Origin: Nostoc sp. FACHB-892
GTDB taxonomy: Bacteria > Cyanobacteriota > Cyanobacteriia > Cyanobacteriales > Nostocaceae
DNA length: 64,000 bases
Direction of reading: 5' to 3'
Assembly (NCBI RefSeq): GCF_014698795.1
Contig: NZ_JACJTR010000002.1
Location: forward strand, 1 to 64,000
This document shows, piece after piece, positions 17,723 to 28,420 of this stretch. The notes under the pieces are model-generated. The model saw nothing but the letters and a program-made list of their open reading frames with translations. It ran no database searches and had not been told where the DNA came from. Made by a program: the position numbers and the translations under genes. Every line of letters begins with the position of its first letter. The stretch's first letter is position 1.

Positions 17723-19818
17723 ATTTCGCTCTGTTCAGAATCCGAGATTGGGAGACTTTCAATTGCGATCGCTCCATTTAGATGCTGCACTAAAGACTTG
17801 ACTAAAGCAAGTCCCAAGCCAGTCCCTGGAGTCCAGCGCCCTTTTCCGCGACGGAATTTGTCAAAGATGTAGGTTGCTTCTTCTTGAGAGATGGCACGTC
17901 CTGTATTCGTCACCTTTATGATAACTTGATCAACTTGTTTATCAACTTGGTGAGCAGCTACCAAGTGGACGATGGTATCATGCTCTGAGTATTTATAGGC
18001 ATTTGTTAACAACTCTTGGAGAATGCGGTCAAAACTCTCTAGTTCAGTTTGTAAGTCTAGCGACTCCTGTGGTAAATCTACAGAAATCTTTAATCCCTTC
18101 TCTGCGAGTTTTTTCTCAAAAGAAGCTGCTATATCCTGAATTCTAGTATTTAAATTTATAGATTCTAATTGTGGAGCTTCGTGAGGCGACTCTAGTTTCT
18201 GGAGTGTCAACAAGTCATTAATCAAGTTAATTTCCTTTGTACATTCCTGCTCTAGGATATCCAGGTATCTAACCTGACGCTCCGGTGCTATTCCTGGCAA
18301 ACGTAAGTTCCGAATTGACATCAGCATATTTGTCAAAGGATAGCGCAAGCGATCGCTCATGTTACTCATAAATTCATCTTTGAGTTCATTGAGTTTCCGC
18401 AATTGCTCAACATATTGCCGGGTTCTTTCATGCAACTTTGCCTGGAGTTCTAGACTACTCTGTAGTTTCGCCGTTCGCTCATCTACCAAAGTTTGCACTT
18501 GTCGCAACGTCTGTGACTGAATAATGGCGTTGCTTACTTGAGCACAAACCATTTCCACAAGATTTAATTCTGCTGCTTGCCAACTGCGAGTAACAGCCTG
18601 CTGTAGCACCACGAATCCTAAGATTTTACCTTGACTTTCTAATGGCACTAATAATACCGCAGGTAATTCCTCTATTGCAAATAATGGCGCAGCTGAGGAG
18701 GTATCATTTTGCTCTGTATAGTCATCGAAGATTACTGGTTTTCCCGAATCTATAAAGGCACGCTGGCATAAGCCACACTCCGAAAGCAAGAAAGACTGAT
18801 TTAAGGTATCTAGTTTATTAGTACGAGAAATTTGTGTTGCCTTAGCCCATTCACCAACAACTTTAGCTTTCGCTTTAGGAATTTGTTTTTTAGCTTGAGT
18901 CCTAAATAGTGGGTCTGTATATTTTAGTAGTATAAGCAAACCCCGATCTGCCTGTAGAGATTCGGCAGTAGAGGCGATAATTAACTGGAGCATTTGATTA
19001 AGCTCCAAATTGCTACGATTCAGTAGGGTTAATTGCTTGATCAAGCTTTGATACTGATTGCTCTTTTGCAGATACTGTTGTTGATGAGCAATTAACTGGG
19101 CTTGTGCTACACGAGAAAAAGCGATCGCACAAGCCGACTCCACCTCTTTTAGCAGTTCTTTTTCTGATTCACTCCAATCATAAGGCTGGAATTTAATCAG
19201 ACTAATTACTCCATTATTGTTGCCACTAAACCGTGTAGGAATTGCTAAAACGGCTTTTATCGGTAGTGGCAAAGATTGACACCCAATCACTAGACTGTTC
19301 TGAATGATGGAAATGTCTTCAATAGTCAATGGTTCAGCAGCACATTGCAGCACTGGCGAGTGCATAAGCAATTGTTCCATCGAAAACATCTCTTCTGGAT
19401 GTGGTAACGCTAGATACTCGTCAGCACACCAATTAGTAGTAGTTGCTTCGTCGGATGTATCATCCGTTACTGAAACCAAGCAGCAACAATCTACTTGAAA
19501 CACAACTCCTAGCAATTGGGCAATATCTTGCAGCATCAATGCCGTAGCGGAGCTATTGGCAATGATTTGGTTAATCTTTTGTACCAACTCGCGGGCAGGT
19601 TCTTCCTGATGCTGCATCAGCTTAACTTGGTAAGGTTGTAGTCGATCTATGTCATCTACATAATGTGGCGGCGACGATAAAGGTTTTTTCATTCTTGGCA
19701 CGCCCTTAGATAATAACCCCATTGTTTTTGCACCCAACCTATTGGCATATTCTTCCCCGTTAGTTGTGTTGCTACACCTTAGATAATTGACAAATCTTGT
19801 ATGAATACTTTCTCTCAC
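17674..19818 (-). CDS. GAF-domain histidine-kinase-like protein without the phospho-accepting histidine
   Basis: Two GAF-like regions (about 75-240 and 265-430) are followed by a coiled coil, a HisKA-like helix pair and an HATPase domain with N606 in QELLTN and the G2 box GTGLGLAL (665-672). In the H-box, where FxSxxSHELRTPLT is normal, the sequence reads FMSNMSDRLRYPLTNM. Position 489 is Asp and no histidine is near. The G1 box is VTNTGRAI instead of xxDxGxG. It may bind ATP but should not autophosphorylate at the usual site. The real start may be Met33 or Met43, because the first 30 residues look untranslated. Confidence 0.8.
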   Translation of the reverse strand: MRESIHTRFVNYLRCSNTTNGEEYANRLGAKTMGLLSKGVPRMKKPLSSPPHYVDDIDRLQPYQVKLMQHQEEPARELVQKINQIIANSSATALMLQDIAQLLGVVFQVDCCCLVSVTDDTSDEATTTNWCADEYLALPHPEEMFSMEQLLMHSPVLQCAAEPLTIEDISIIQNSLVIGCQSLPLPIKAVLAIPTRFSGNNNGVISLIKFQPYDWSESEKELLKEVESACAIAFSRVAQAQLIAHQQQYLQKSNQYQSLIKQLTLLNRSNLELNQMLQLIIASTAESLQADRGLLILLKYTDPLFRTQAKKQIPKAKAKVVGEWAKATQISRTNKLDTLNQSFLLSECGLCQRAFIDSGKPVIFDDYTEQNDTSSAAPLFAIEELPAVLLVPLESQGKILGFVVLQQAVTRSWQAAELNLVEMVCAQVSNAIIQSQTLRQVQTLVDERTAKLQSSLELQAKLHERTRQYVEQLRKLNELKDEFMSNMSDRLRYPLTNMLMSIRNLRLPGIAPERQVRYLDILEQECTKEINLINDLLTLQKLESPHEAPQLESINLNTRIQDIAASFEKKLAEKGLKISVDLPQESLDLQTELESFDRILQELLTNAYKYSEHDTIVHLVAAHQVDKQVDQVIIKVTNTGRAISQEEATYIFDKFRRGKGRWTPGTGLGLALVKSLVQHLNGAIAIESLPISDSEQSEICFTLTLPQFSDESET

Positions 19819-20316
19819 CTGTTATAGCCCTTTTCTATGGCAGATGGCCAAGTTACCGCTATATTAAGCAAATTGCTACATGGGTAATGAGATACTTAAA
19901 ATATTCTAAAATGCTCCAGCCTGATTATTTTTGGCTGCTTTATCTTCTTTATATTCAGATAATTAACTAACTTTGACTTAGGATATCCTGTCTATAAGTA
20001 TACATAAACCGTAATTTCTCTAGAATTTAAGCAAAATAACCCAAAATTAACCGTAAAAATACTGAAGCTATTTTAAAAACTTTGTAAAATTTGGTTTTAT
20101 GTTAGTCCATTTAATCAGCTACCTTTTAATTTGTGTTGCTCTCAATCAAATATAACCAAGCTAGAGCATAAAACAAATTTACCTTATAGCAGCAATGGAG
20201 TATATAAGCTTCAATTCTTAATAATAATTTTTATTTATTGGAAAAATAAAGTTAAATTTTGAATGCAGCCCAATTATTTAGCAAAAATAACTGAGCTGCA
20301 TTGACTGAATATAGGA
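19819..20316. other. AT-rich intergenic region
   Basis: About 500 bp of very AT-rich sequence with no open frame of substance lies between the start of the kinase-like gene and the end of the RHH gene. No RNA gene or strong inverted repeat was seen. Confidence 0.4.
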
Positions 20317-20655
20317 CTATCCAGCCAAACTCTCAACGCTCAAAGGAACCATATCCCCATTCCTAGTCAGTCCTAACAGCATTGGTTCTTGGGCTTGAAT
20401 TAGTTGACCTGTAAGTACACAGCGTTCTTCTTGTTGAGCAGTGGCAGCGATACTAGCTCGAATGTCGGTTCGTGAAAATCGAGGCTTCCATTCACCTGAT
20501 TTTTGCTGGACATAATTCCAAAGGATATCTCGGATTAAAGCTTGATATCCCTGATTCCCGGCTATTTCTTTGAGCTTATCTTTCAGTTCCCGCTCTAAGC
20601 GAATGCTAGTAACTTCCATATCAGTAGTTGGGGTACGAGCGATCGTATGCATCAC
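20317..20655 (-). CDS. Ribbon-helix-helix-like small DNA-binding protein
   Basis: The 112-residue protein has an RHH-like core at about 14-52: a strand (EVTSIRLE) followed by two helices (RELKDKLKEIAGN and YQALIRDILWNYVQQK), as in CopG/Arc-type regulators. A C-terminal part (VLTGQLIQAQEPMLLGL...) is of unknown fold. An AGGAG ribosome site lies just upstream; start GTG at 20655 or ATG at 20652. The promoter region carries the dyad TAATACA-AG-TGTAGTA (20686-20701), and TGTAGTA repeats recur at 22211-22238. Autoregulation through this motif is inferred. Confidence 0.65.
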   Translation of the reverse strand: MMHTIARTPTTDMEVTSIRLERELKDKLKEIAGNQGYQALIRDILWNYVQQKSGEWKPRFSRTDIRASIAATAQQEERCVLTGQLIQAQEPMLLGLTRNGDMVPLSVESLAG

Positions 20656-20685
20656 TATTTCTCCTTAAAGGTATAGACAAGATAG

Positions 20686-20701
20686 TAATACAAGTGTAGT
20701 A
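20686..20701. promoter_or_regulatory. Dyad operator candidate upstream of the RHH gene
   Basis: TAATACA (20686-20692) and TGTAGTA (20695-20701) form a 7-2-7 dyad with one mismatch, placed 30 bp upstream of the RHH gene. The half-site equals the repeat overlying the promoter at 22200-22228. Binding by the RHH protein, or by a BlaI-type repressor whose operators look similar (TACANNTGTA), is inferred. Confidence 0.4.
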
Positions 20702-20723
20702 TGTTTAAAGCAATATTCAATAG

Positions 20724-20972
20724 GTGAAATTTTCTGTGAAATCCATTTACCCCATCTCTACTTCTTTTTCCACTACTAATTGTCGAACTGGTTGGGAATC
20801 AGCTGGTATGGAAGTGGAGTATTTATTTATGGGCGATGGTAGCCGAGATCATGGGCAAATCACAGAGGGTAATTATGACTTTAGACATCTCAGCATTAAT
20901 GGGTTGATTGCAAAACGACAACTAGATGAAGAAAGCGGGGGGTACAGGCAAAGCAATACTGTACCGATATGA
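20724..20972 (+). CDS. Small hypothetical or leader ORF before a terminator
   Basis: An 82-codon frame starts at a GTG without a clear ribosome site. Internal ATGs at 20808 and 20829 would give 54 or 47 residues. It matches no family I know. Its last codons cover an AAGCGGGGGG segment that can pair with the 5' arm of the downstream terminator, so its translation could influence termination. It may be only a leader or a spurious frame. Confidence 0.3.
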   Translation: MKFSVKSIYPISTSFSTTNCRTGWESAGMEVEYLFMGDGSRDHGQITEGNYDFRHLSINGLIAKRQLDEESGGYRQSNTVPI

Positions 20973-21000
20973 AACCAGAAAATTTTCCGGTCAATTCTAA

Positions 21001-21038
21001 CCCCCGCTTCACTCAAAAGTTGAAGCGGGGGTTTTTTT
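21001..21038 (+). terminator. Intrinsic terminator with possible anti-terminator upstream
   Basis: CCCCCGCTTC (21001-21010) and GAAGCGGGGG (21022-21031) form a perfect 10-bp stem followed by seven Ts. Upstream AAGCGGGGGG (20933-20942) repeats the 3' arm and could take the 5' arm instead. A ribosome site AAGGAG (21041-21046) for the next gene starts only 3 nt after the T-run, so the terminator lies in that gene's leader. Confidence 0.75.
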
Positions 21039-21053
21039 ATAAGGAGTGAAGTT

Positions 21054-21242
21054 GTGACGATATGTTCCATGCGCGGCGCGAACGCAATGCAAGTGTTAGA
21101 GCAATCTGTGGTGGTGTTTTCTCAAATACGCACTCTGTTTAAGGCTGGTATGCAACTGCGTATCAAACCAAAAGCACCAATCCACCCCGCGATTTCTTTT
21201 GCCGAACAGTTTTGGATAGATATGCAAGGAAGCCTGGAATAG
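21054..21242 (+). CDS. Small hypothetical protein
   Basis: The 62-residue protein starts with GTG at 21054, 7 nt after an AAGGAG ribosome site, and directly follows the terminator at 21001-21038. It has a short hydrophobic stretch (VLEQSVVVFSQI) and a basic middle (RIKPKAP), but no family I recognise. The next gene starts 17 bp later with its own ribosome site, so the two form a pair probably controlled by read-through of the terminator. Confidence 0.55.
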   Translation: MTICSMRGANAMQVLEQSVVVFSQIRTLFKAGMQLRIKPKAPIHPAISFAEQFWIDMQGSLE

Positions 21243-21258
21243 CAGGAGAGCATAAGGA

Positions 21259-21648
21259 ATGCTGAAATTAACTTACACTGAAAGCAGTTTTTATTTGGAA
21301 TGTCTCACTCTGTCGCTAGAAGAATGGGTAGCACAGCGAGTGATTTTAGCCCTGCGAGTTGGGCAAAGTTTTTGCATTGAACCCAGTACCGCTTCTTTTT
21401 TGCTTCCTGTTGATTTGCCGGGAGTAGAAGTGCTTAAGGCTGAGGTAAAAAAAGATGACAGAGAAATTATTGCCCTCTCTGCCTGTGATGCCGAATATAT
21501 GGAAGTCACCCTGCGGGGTTCTTGGCTATTAGATAGTTCTAAGGATGCTGTAGGTGTATTTTTCACCACTATGAACGATCGCGCTGAGTTCTTTTTGCAC
21601 AAACTTTGGCAGGAAGCTCAAGCTTGTGCTTCTGTCATGAGCGAATAA
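21259..21648 (+). CDS. Hypothetical cyanobacterial protein
   Basis: The 129-residue soluble protein begins MLKLTYTESSFYLECLTLSLEEWVAQR with a clear ribosome site (GGAGAGCATAAGGA). The sequence alternates strands and short helices, contains no transmembrane segment, and ends with a helix (FFLHKLWQEAQACASVM). I recognise no family. It appears to be cotranscribed with the 62-residue gene upstream. Confidence 0.7.
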   Translation: MLKLTYTESSFYLECLTLSLEEWVAQRVILALRVGQSFCIEPSTASFLLPVDLPGVEVLKAEVKKDDREIIALSACDAEYMEVTLRGSWLLDSSKDAVGVFFTTMNDRAEFFLHKLWQEAQACASVMSE

Positions 21649-21801
21649 ACGAAATAGTCGGGTGACTTAATTTTGGATTTTAGATTATTCAATCCAAAAT
21701 CCAAATATTTAAAATTCGGGGAGGAATTTTACTCCCCGTTTATTTTGCTTCGAGATATCCAGTATTTCTAGGGTTGTCTCCGGCTGGCCCATCATCAATG
21801 T

Positions 21802-22077
21802 CTAGAGCAATACCTTCTCGTTATTTCTGGGATGCACCTGATAAACTGTTTTTCTCTGAAATTTAGCTGGGACTGTAAAGATAGGGTTTTCTACTTTGGC
21901 TGGCGGTAGTTGGGCATTAATTTGGCCCTTTGCTGGATGAGCTTGAACTTGTGCAGAATGGATTTTGCTTAAAGACTTGTTCAACTCCAATTGTGGGGAA
22001 ATACTACAAGCTGTAATCGTAAAGGCGATCGCGACAAAAATAATTATCTGTTGTCGCTTCAAGAAGTTGTCTGTCAC
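21802..22077 (-). CDS. Small predicted lipoprotein
   Basis: The 91-residue protein has a positively charged start (MTDNFLKRQQ), a hydrophobic core (IIIFVAIAFTI) and the lipobox ITAC-S, so Cys24 should be lipid-modified and the rest anchored in the periplasm. The mature part is Lys/Pro-rich and without recognisable domain. Its gene lies between two small-gene operons. Confidence 0.6.
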   Translation of the reverse strand: MTDNFLKRQQIIIFVAIAFTITACSISPQLELNKSLSKIHSAQVQAHPAKGQINAQLPPAKVENPIFTVPAKFQRKTVYQVHPRNNEKVLL

Positions 22078-22199
22078 ATCAGGCTTTTAAAGATTTATCC
22101 AGTCATAAGCTGTAGTTTGATTTCTCAGAAGGTTTAGCAAGCTCAAATATAAGTGCAGAGGCTTTTATAGACAATTTCAAAAAATTTTTCTGAAACCCC

Positions 22200-22228
22200 T
22201 TGACACCTCTTGTAGTATTTTGTAGTAT
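22200..22228 (+). promoter_or_regulatory. Sigma-70 promoter overlaid by TGTAGTA repeats
   Basis: TTGACA (22200-22205), 17 bp, TAGTAT (22223-22228). Three TGTAGTA copies at 22211-22217, 22221-22227 and 22232-22238 are spaced 10 and 11 bp apart, about one helical turn, and cover the spacer, -10 and start region. This is the layout of a repressor operator. It should drive the short gene at 22273. Confidence 0.65.
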
Positions 22229-22272
22229 GAATGTAGTAAAACGAAAGACAAGGCTTCTCAAAGGTCAAAGTC

Positions 22273-22467
22273 ATGTTCTACATACAACTAAAACAGAGGC
22301 GCTGGAATCAACCAGAATTTCCAGTCAATAAAGCTGTTCCTACTCATAAACCATCGGAAGTAGAGGCAATCAACCAAAAAAGTTTTAAGTTTGCACTTAG
22401 CAAAACCACAGAATATATCCGTAATACACAGCAGACTTCCTACCTAGAGTTTCGGTTGTTTCTCTAA
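22273..22467 (+). CDS. Small hypothetical protein under a repeat-covered promoter
   Basis: The 64-residue frame (MFYIQLKQRRWNQPE...) lies about 35 bp after the predicted transcription start and has a modest AAAGGTC ribosome site. It is basic and soluble, with no recognised family. Its only support is the strong promoter in front of it. Confidence 0.4.
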   Translation: MFYIQLKQRRWNQPEFPVNKAVPTHKPSEVEAINQKSFKFALSKTTEYIRNTQQTSYLEFRLFL

Positions 22468-22582
22468 CAGTTACTAACAGCTAAAAGTAATTTTTCTGAA
22501 CCTTAAAACTGAATAAGAAAGGGGCAAGTTCACCAAAAATCTGTGCCTATAAGCCTAAATATTAGGCACAGATATCAAATAT

Positions 22583-22656
22583 GGGGGTATAGCTCAAATG
22601 GCTAGAGCGATCGCTTGTCGAGCGATAGGTTGCGAGTTCGATTCTCGTTGCTCCCG
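22583..22656 (+). tRNA. tRNA-Asp-like (anticodon GTC), non-standard
   Basis: A 74-nt cloverleaf forms: acceptor GGGGGTA with TGCTCCC (one G-T pair), D-stem GCTC/GAGC, anticodon arm ATCGC-TTGTCGA-GCGAT with GTC, and T-arm GCGAG-TTCGATT-CTCGT. The discriminator is G, as for Asp. The loop (TTGTCGA rather than CTGTCAC) and the HIP1 octamer inside the anticodon stem are unusual. It resembles members of the extra tRNA arrays known in Nostoc and may be dispensable or non-functional. Confidence 0.65.
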
Positions 22657-22658
22657 TG

Positions 22659-22751
22659 AGCCTTGTAGACGACTAGATAAGTCGCTACACAGAAATAGGA
22701 GGGGCACTACCTCCCAGATGGATTTATATCTAGTGTTGATGTTACAAGGCT
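22659..22751. other. Structured element between tRNA-like genes
   Basis: AGCCTTGTA (22659-22667) pairs exactly with TACAAGGCT (22743-22751). Inside lie hairpins CGACT-agata-AGTCG (22670-22684) and GGAGG-ggcacta-CCTCC (22698-22714), the latter a 5-bp stem with a 7-nt loop. A four-way-junction shape like a tRNA is possible, but there is no TTCRA T-loop and no T33. It could be a decayed tRNA with long variable arm or a separate RNA. Confidence 0.35.
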
Positions 22752-22798
22752 TGCGATACAAGTATAGGATCGCACCGACTCATTTCTTAAATTAACTA

Positions 22799-22868
22799 GA
22801 GTGGTTGGCATAAGGCTGTGCAGATAGCTCTTAACCCGCAGAAATAGGTTCGACTCCTATACCACCCA
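22799..22868 (+). pseudogene. Degenerate tRNA-Lys (CTT)
   Basis: The 3' half is a good tRNA: loop CTCTTAA, stem half CCCGC, T-arm ATAGG-TTCGACT-CCTAT and acceptor ACCACCC-A. The 5' half is damaged: GATAG cannot pair with CCCGC, the D-loop is short, and the acceptor has one mismatch. The anticodon position reads CTT (Lys). It abuts the end of nagZ. I infer a decayed member of a tRNA array. Confidence 0.6.
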
Positions 22869-23957
22869 TTATGAATAGGAACTAGCGATCGCTAATTGTG
22901 CATGTTTTAGTAGTATATTTTTATCCAGCGTATGTATGGGATATTGCGGCGTTACTGCTAGTAGTTTATCGATTCTTTCTCTAGCTGCTTCCACTACTGA
23001 TTCATCTAAACTACCCGTGCTGAGGGAATCGGCAAAATCTTCAGCAATCTTATAGGTTCTTTCAATTGATGATGAATTGATATTGCGGGAGACAATAAAC
23101 AAGTCGCAGCCTGCATGAAATGACTGTGCTACAGTACCAGCTTTCATAAACATATCTGAGATAGCTTTCATATCCAAGTCGTCAGATACAACTACTCCCT
23201 CAAAGCCAAGTTCTCCCCTAAGTATGGTTTTGAGAATAGCCTGGGAAAGAGTTGCTGGCACATCAGGATCTATCCTGGGAAATAAGATATGGGCAGTCAT
23301 GATTAAAGGAATCTGTACTTCGATTAACGCTCTGAAAGGTATGAGTTCTCGAAGTTGTAGGTCTTCTAAGGTTAAATTCAGTACTGGTAGCTCAATGTGA
23401 GAGTCTTTGCTAGTATCTCCATGTCCGGGGAAGTGTTTGGCACATCCCAAAATTCCTGATTCATGAAGTCCAAGGTAGTATTCACGGGCATCTTTTGCGG
23501 CGATTTCGGGAGTGTTACCGAAGGCACGAGGCCCAATGACAGGGTTATGGGGATGGGAAAAAACATCTGCTACAGGTGCCCAGGATAAATTTATTCCTAA
23601 TGATTTGAGTTCTACTGCTGTGGCTTTTGCTACTTCACGGGCGTGCGATCGCAGCAACAATGCATGAGGAAATCGCGTAATCGGCATTGGTGTACGAATC
23701 ACACGGCCTCCTTCATGATCCAGAGTCATAAACATCGAATCACGTTCAGCATATTCTCGTATCTGGTTGTTTAAATCCTTGAAGCTTTCCAACCAAACTT
23801 GATATGGAGCGCCATCCAAAAAGTTCTTAGCAAAAAAGATCACCCCAATCGGCTTTAATTCACTGAGTGCGCGTTTATCGTCATCGCTTAATGTAGTGCC
23901 GGAAATCCCTATAATCAGGTGATGTCCAAAGCGTTTTAGCTCCTGCGATCCACTCAT
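22869..23957 (-). CDS. nagZ: Beta-N-acetylhexosaminidase (glycoside hydrolase family 3)
   Basis: NagZ removes N-acetylglucosamine from anhydromuropeptides during cell-wall recycling in the cytoplasm. The 362-residue protein has the GH3 signatures: the NagZ histidine loop KHFPGHGDTSKDSH (174-187) with the acid/base His/Asp pair, the TLDHEGGRVIRT segment (78-89) and the nucleophile region VVSDDLDMKAI (256-266). Length matches single-domain NagZ. It has no signal peptide, and its 3' end abuts a degenerate tRNA-Lys. Confidence 0.9.
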   Translation of the reverse strand: MSGSQELKRFGHHLIIGISGTTLSDDDKRALSELKPIGVIFFAKNFLDGAPYQVWLESFKDLNNQIREYAERDSMFMTLDHEGGRVIRTPMPITRFPHALLLRSHAREVAKATAVELKSLGINLSWAPVADVFSHPHNPVIGPRAFGNTPEIAAKDAREYYLGLHESGILGCAKHFPGHGDTSKDSHIELPVLNLTLEDLQLRELIPFRALIEVQIPLIMTAHILFPRIDPDVPATLSQAILKTILRGELGFEGVVVSDDLDMKAISDMFMKAGTVAQSFHAGCDLFIVSRNINSSSIERTYKIAEDFADSLSTGSLDESVVEAARERIDKLLAVTPQYPIHTLDKNILLKHAQLAIASSYS

Positions 23958-24319
23958 AATCTTTTACCCAACTGAGTTGTTTAATAGCAGTCTATAACCA
24001 GTATTTTAGATATTTTCTCAGATTACATACACAGATTCTCAAAGAAATCAACTCCTTTTAAGATTACCTATTTTATGTCAAAGGAATTACTTTTATTTCT
24101 GTAAATTTTCTGCATATAAACCTAGATAAAATGTACGCTCAAACCTATTGCCAACAATGGTATTGGTAATTTTGCTAGGTAGGTGTTCGCATGTAAAATC
24201 CCCTTTGGCAAAACTTTTTTGGGGAAGCGACCGCACAATAACTGCCAAATGTTACGGTTTGCAACGTATAATGAGAATCGACAAAACCATTAAGAAATAT
24301 TGAAGGGCATTAGGGTTAA
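23958..24319. other. Intergenic promoter region of the crtP-crtB operon
   Basis: About 360 bp between divergent nagZ and crtP. No gene, RNA or strong repeat is visible. Regulation of carotenoid synthesis is presumably located here, but I could not fix a promoter. Confidence 0.35.
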
Positions 24320-26675
<2,356 letters not shown>

Positions 26676-26809
26676 AAAATTAGTCATTTGTCCCTAGTCC
26701 TTAGTGTTTTATAAATAACCAACGGCTAATGACAAATGACAAATGACCAATGACAAATAACTATTGACTCTTAAAAGCAAGTCTGGTAATATTGATATTC
26801 GTGAGTCAT

Positions 26810-26901
26810 GGAGAGGTGGCTGAGTGGTCGAAAGCGGCAGATTGCTAATCTGTTGTACGGCAGGCAACTCCGTACCGAGGGTTCGAATCCCTCCCTCTCC
26901 G
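26810..26901 (+). tRNA. tRNA-Ser (anticodon GCT)
   Basis: A 92-nt class II tRNA: acceptor GGAGAGG with CCTCTCC, anticodon arm CAGAT-TGCTA-ATCTG with GCT, a long variable arm and the GGGTTCGAATCCC T-arm. The discriminator is G, as for serine. Confidence 0.95.
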
Positions 26902-27092
26902 TTTTTCAGGTTTTAATACACAGAGTGTTTTCTGTGTTGACCAATAAGACTAATGCAAAGGTAAATATTTCTACTCCCAAAGATGGATGATATGATTTAT
27001 CATTTGGAGTCTTGCTAAGATCCAGCTAACTTACAAATCTAGTTTGCATCTTAACTTTTAGGCTCCTAAATCTCTGAGGGGTAAAATTATCT

Positions 27093-28412
27093 ATGAGAAA
27101 AATTAGCACCGCCTTAACCTTTAGTATAGCTACCCTGGCAATTGGGTTCCTAGTTGGGGCTTGTGGTGATACTAGTACGACCAATGGCACAGCTAACAAC
27201 GGAAGTATAGCTACGCCAGCAGCATCAACTACCACAAGCAGTGCTAAAGGGCTAAAAATTGGTTCCCTGCTACCGACAACCGGCGATTTGGCTTCTGTTG
27301 GACAGCAGATGCTAGGTTCTGTTCCTTTACTCGTCGATACAGTCAATGCTTGCGGTGGGGTGAATGGTGAATCGGTAAACTTGGTGCAAGTAGATGACCA
27401 AACCGACCCCAAAGCTGGTGCTGCTGGTATGACCAAACTAGCAACTTTAGATAAAGTAGCAGGTGTAGTTGGCTCCTTTGCCAGTAGTGTTTCTAGTGCA
27501 GCAGTCTCCATTGCCACACCGAATAAAGTTATGCTGGTTTCCCCTGGTAGTACCAGTCCCGTGTTTACTGAAAAGGCACAAAAAGGGGACTTTCAAGGCT
27601 TTTGGGCGCGTACAGCTCCCCCAGATACCTACCAAGCACTGGCATTAGCTCAACTTGCCAATAAGAAAGGTTTCAAGCGAGTTTCTACAGTCGTGATTAA
27701 TAACGACTATGGCGTTGGCTTTGAAAAAGCATTTGTAGAAACTTTTGAAAAATTGGGTGGAACCATCGTCAATAAAGGTAAACCTGTCCGCTACGACCCG
27801 AAAGCCCAAACATTTGATACAGAAGCTGCTGCTGCTTTTGCTGGTAATCCAGATGCAGTCCTGGCTGTACTGTACGCTGAAACTGGCAGTTTATTCCTGA
27901 AAGCCGCATATCAGCAAGGTGTAGCTAAGGGAGTGCAAATTCTGCTTACAGATGGCGTGAAATCACCGACTTTCCCAGAACAAGTTGGCAAAGGTAGTGA
28001 TGGTAAGTATATTTTAACTGGAGCGATCGGTACAGTACCAGGTTCCGATGGTAAAGCACTAGAAGCTTTCAACAAGCTGTGGAAGGATAAAAAGGGTGGT
28101 GCGCCAGGGGAATATGCACCTCAAGCTTGGGATGCGGCTGCCTTGTTGACGTTGGCAGCACAAGCTGCTAAAGAAAATACAGGTGTTGGCGTAGCCAGCA
28201 AAATCCGTGAAGTTGCTAATGGGCCTGGCACAGAAGTCACCGATGTCTGCGAGGGACTGAAGTTGCTTAAAGCGGGTCAAGATATCAACTATCAAGGAGC
28301 TAGCGGCAATGTAGATGTTGATGCTAACGGTGATGTTGTTGGGGTATACGATGTTTGGACAGTAGAAGACGATGGCAAAATCAAGGTGATTGACAAAGTT
28401 ACCCCCAAGTAG
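27093..28412 (+). CDS. ABC transporter substrate-binding lipoprotein (LivK/NatB type)
   Basis: The 439-residue protein carries a lipoprotein signal (IGFLVGAC-GD), a low-complexity Thr/Ser/Ala linker and a periplasmic-binding type I fold: LKIGSLLPTTGDLASVGQQM near the start, VNLVQVDDQTDPKAG, and VLYAETGSLFLKAAYQQG. This is the branched-chain or neutral amino-acid receptor family; in Anabaena the NatB receptor is of this kind. No permease or ATPase genes are adjacent, so partners must be encoded elsewhere. Which amino acids it binds is uncertain. Confidence 0.85.
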   Translation: MRKISTALTFSIATLAIGFLVGACGDTSTTNGTANNGSIATPAASTTTSSAKGLKIGSLLPTTGDLASVGQQMLGSVPLLVDTVNACGGVNGESVNLVQVDDQTDPKAGAAGMTKLATLDKVAGVVGSFASSVSSAAVSIATPNKVMLVSPGSTSPVFTEKAQKGDFQGFWARTAPPDTYQALALAQLANKKGFKRVSTVVINNDYGVGFEKAFVETFEKLGGTIVNKGKPVRYDPKAQTFDTEAAAAFAGNPDAVLAVLYAETGSLFLKAAYQQGVAKGVQILLTDGVKSPTFPEQVGKGSDGKYILTGAIGTVPGSDGKALEAFNKLWKDKKGGAPGEYAPQAWDAAALLTLAAQAAKENTGVGVASKIREVANGPGTEVTDVCEGLKLLKAGQDINYQGASGNVDVDANGDVVGVYDVWTVEDDGKIKVIDKVTPK

Positions 28413-28420
28413 AAAGTGAG

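Noticed and set aside
22659-22751. Second intact tRNA between the Asp-like and Lys-like genes
   Set aside because: It has no T-loop and no T33, so it is reported only as a structured element.
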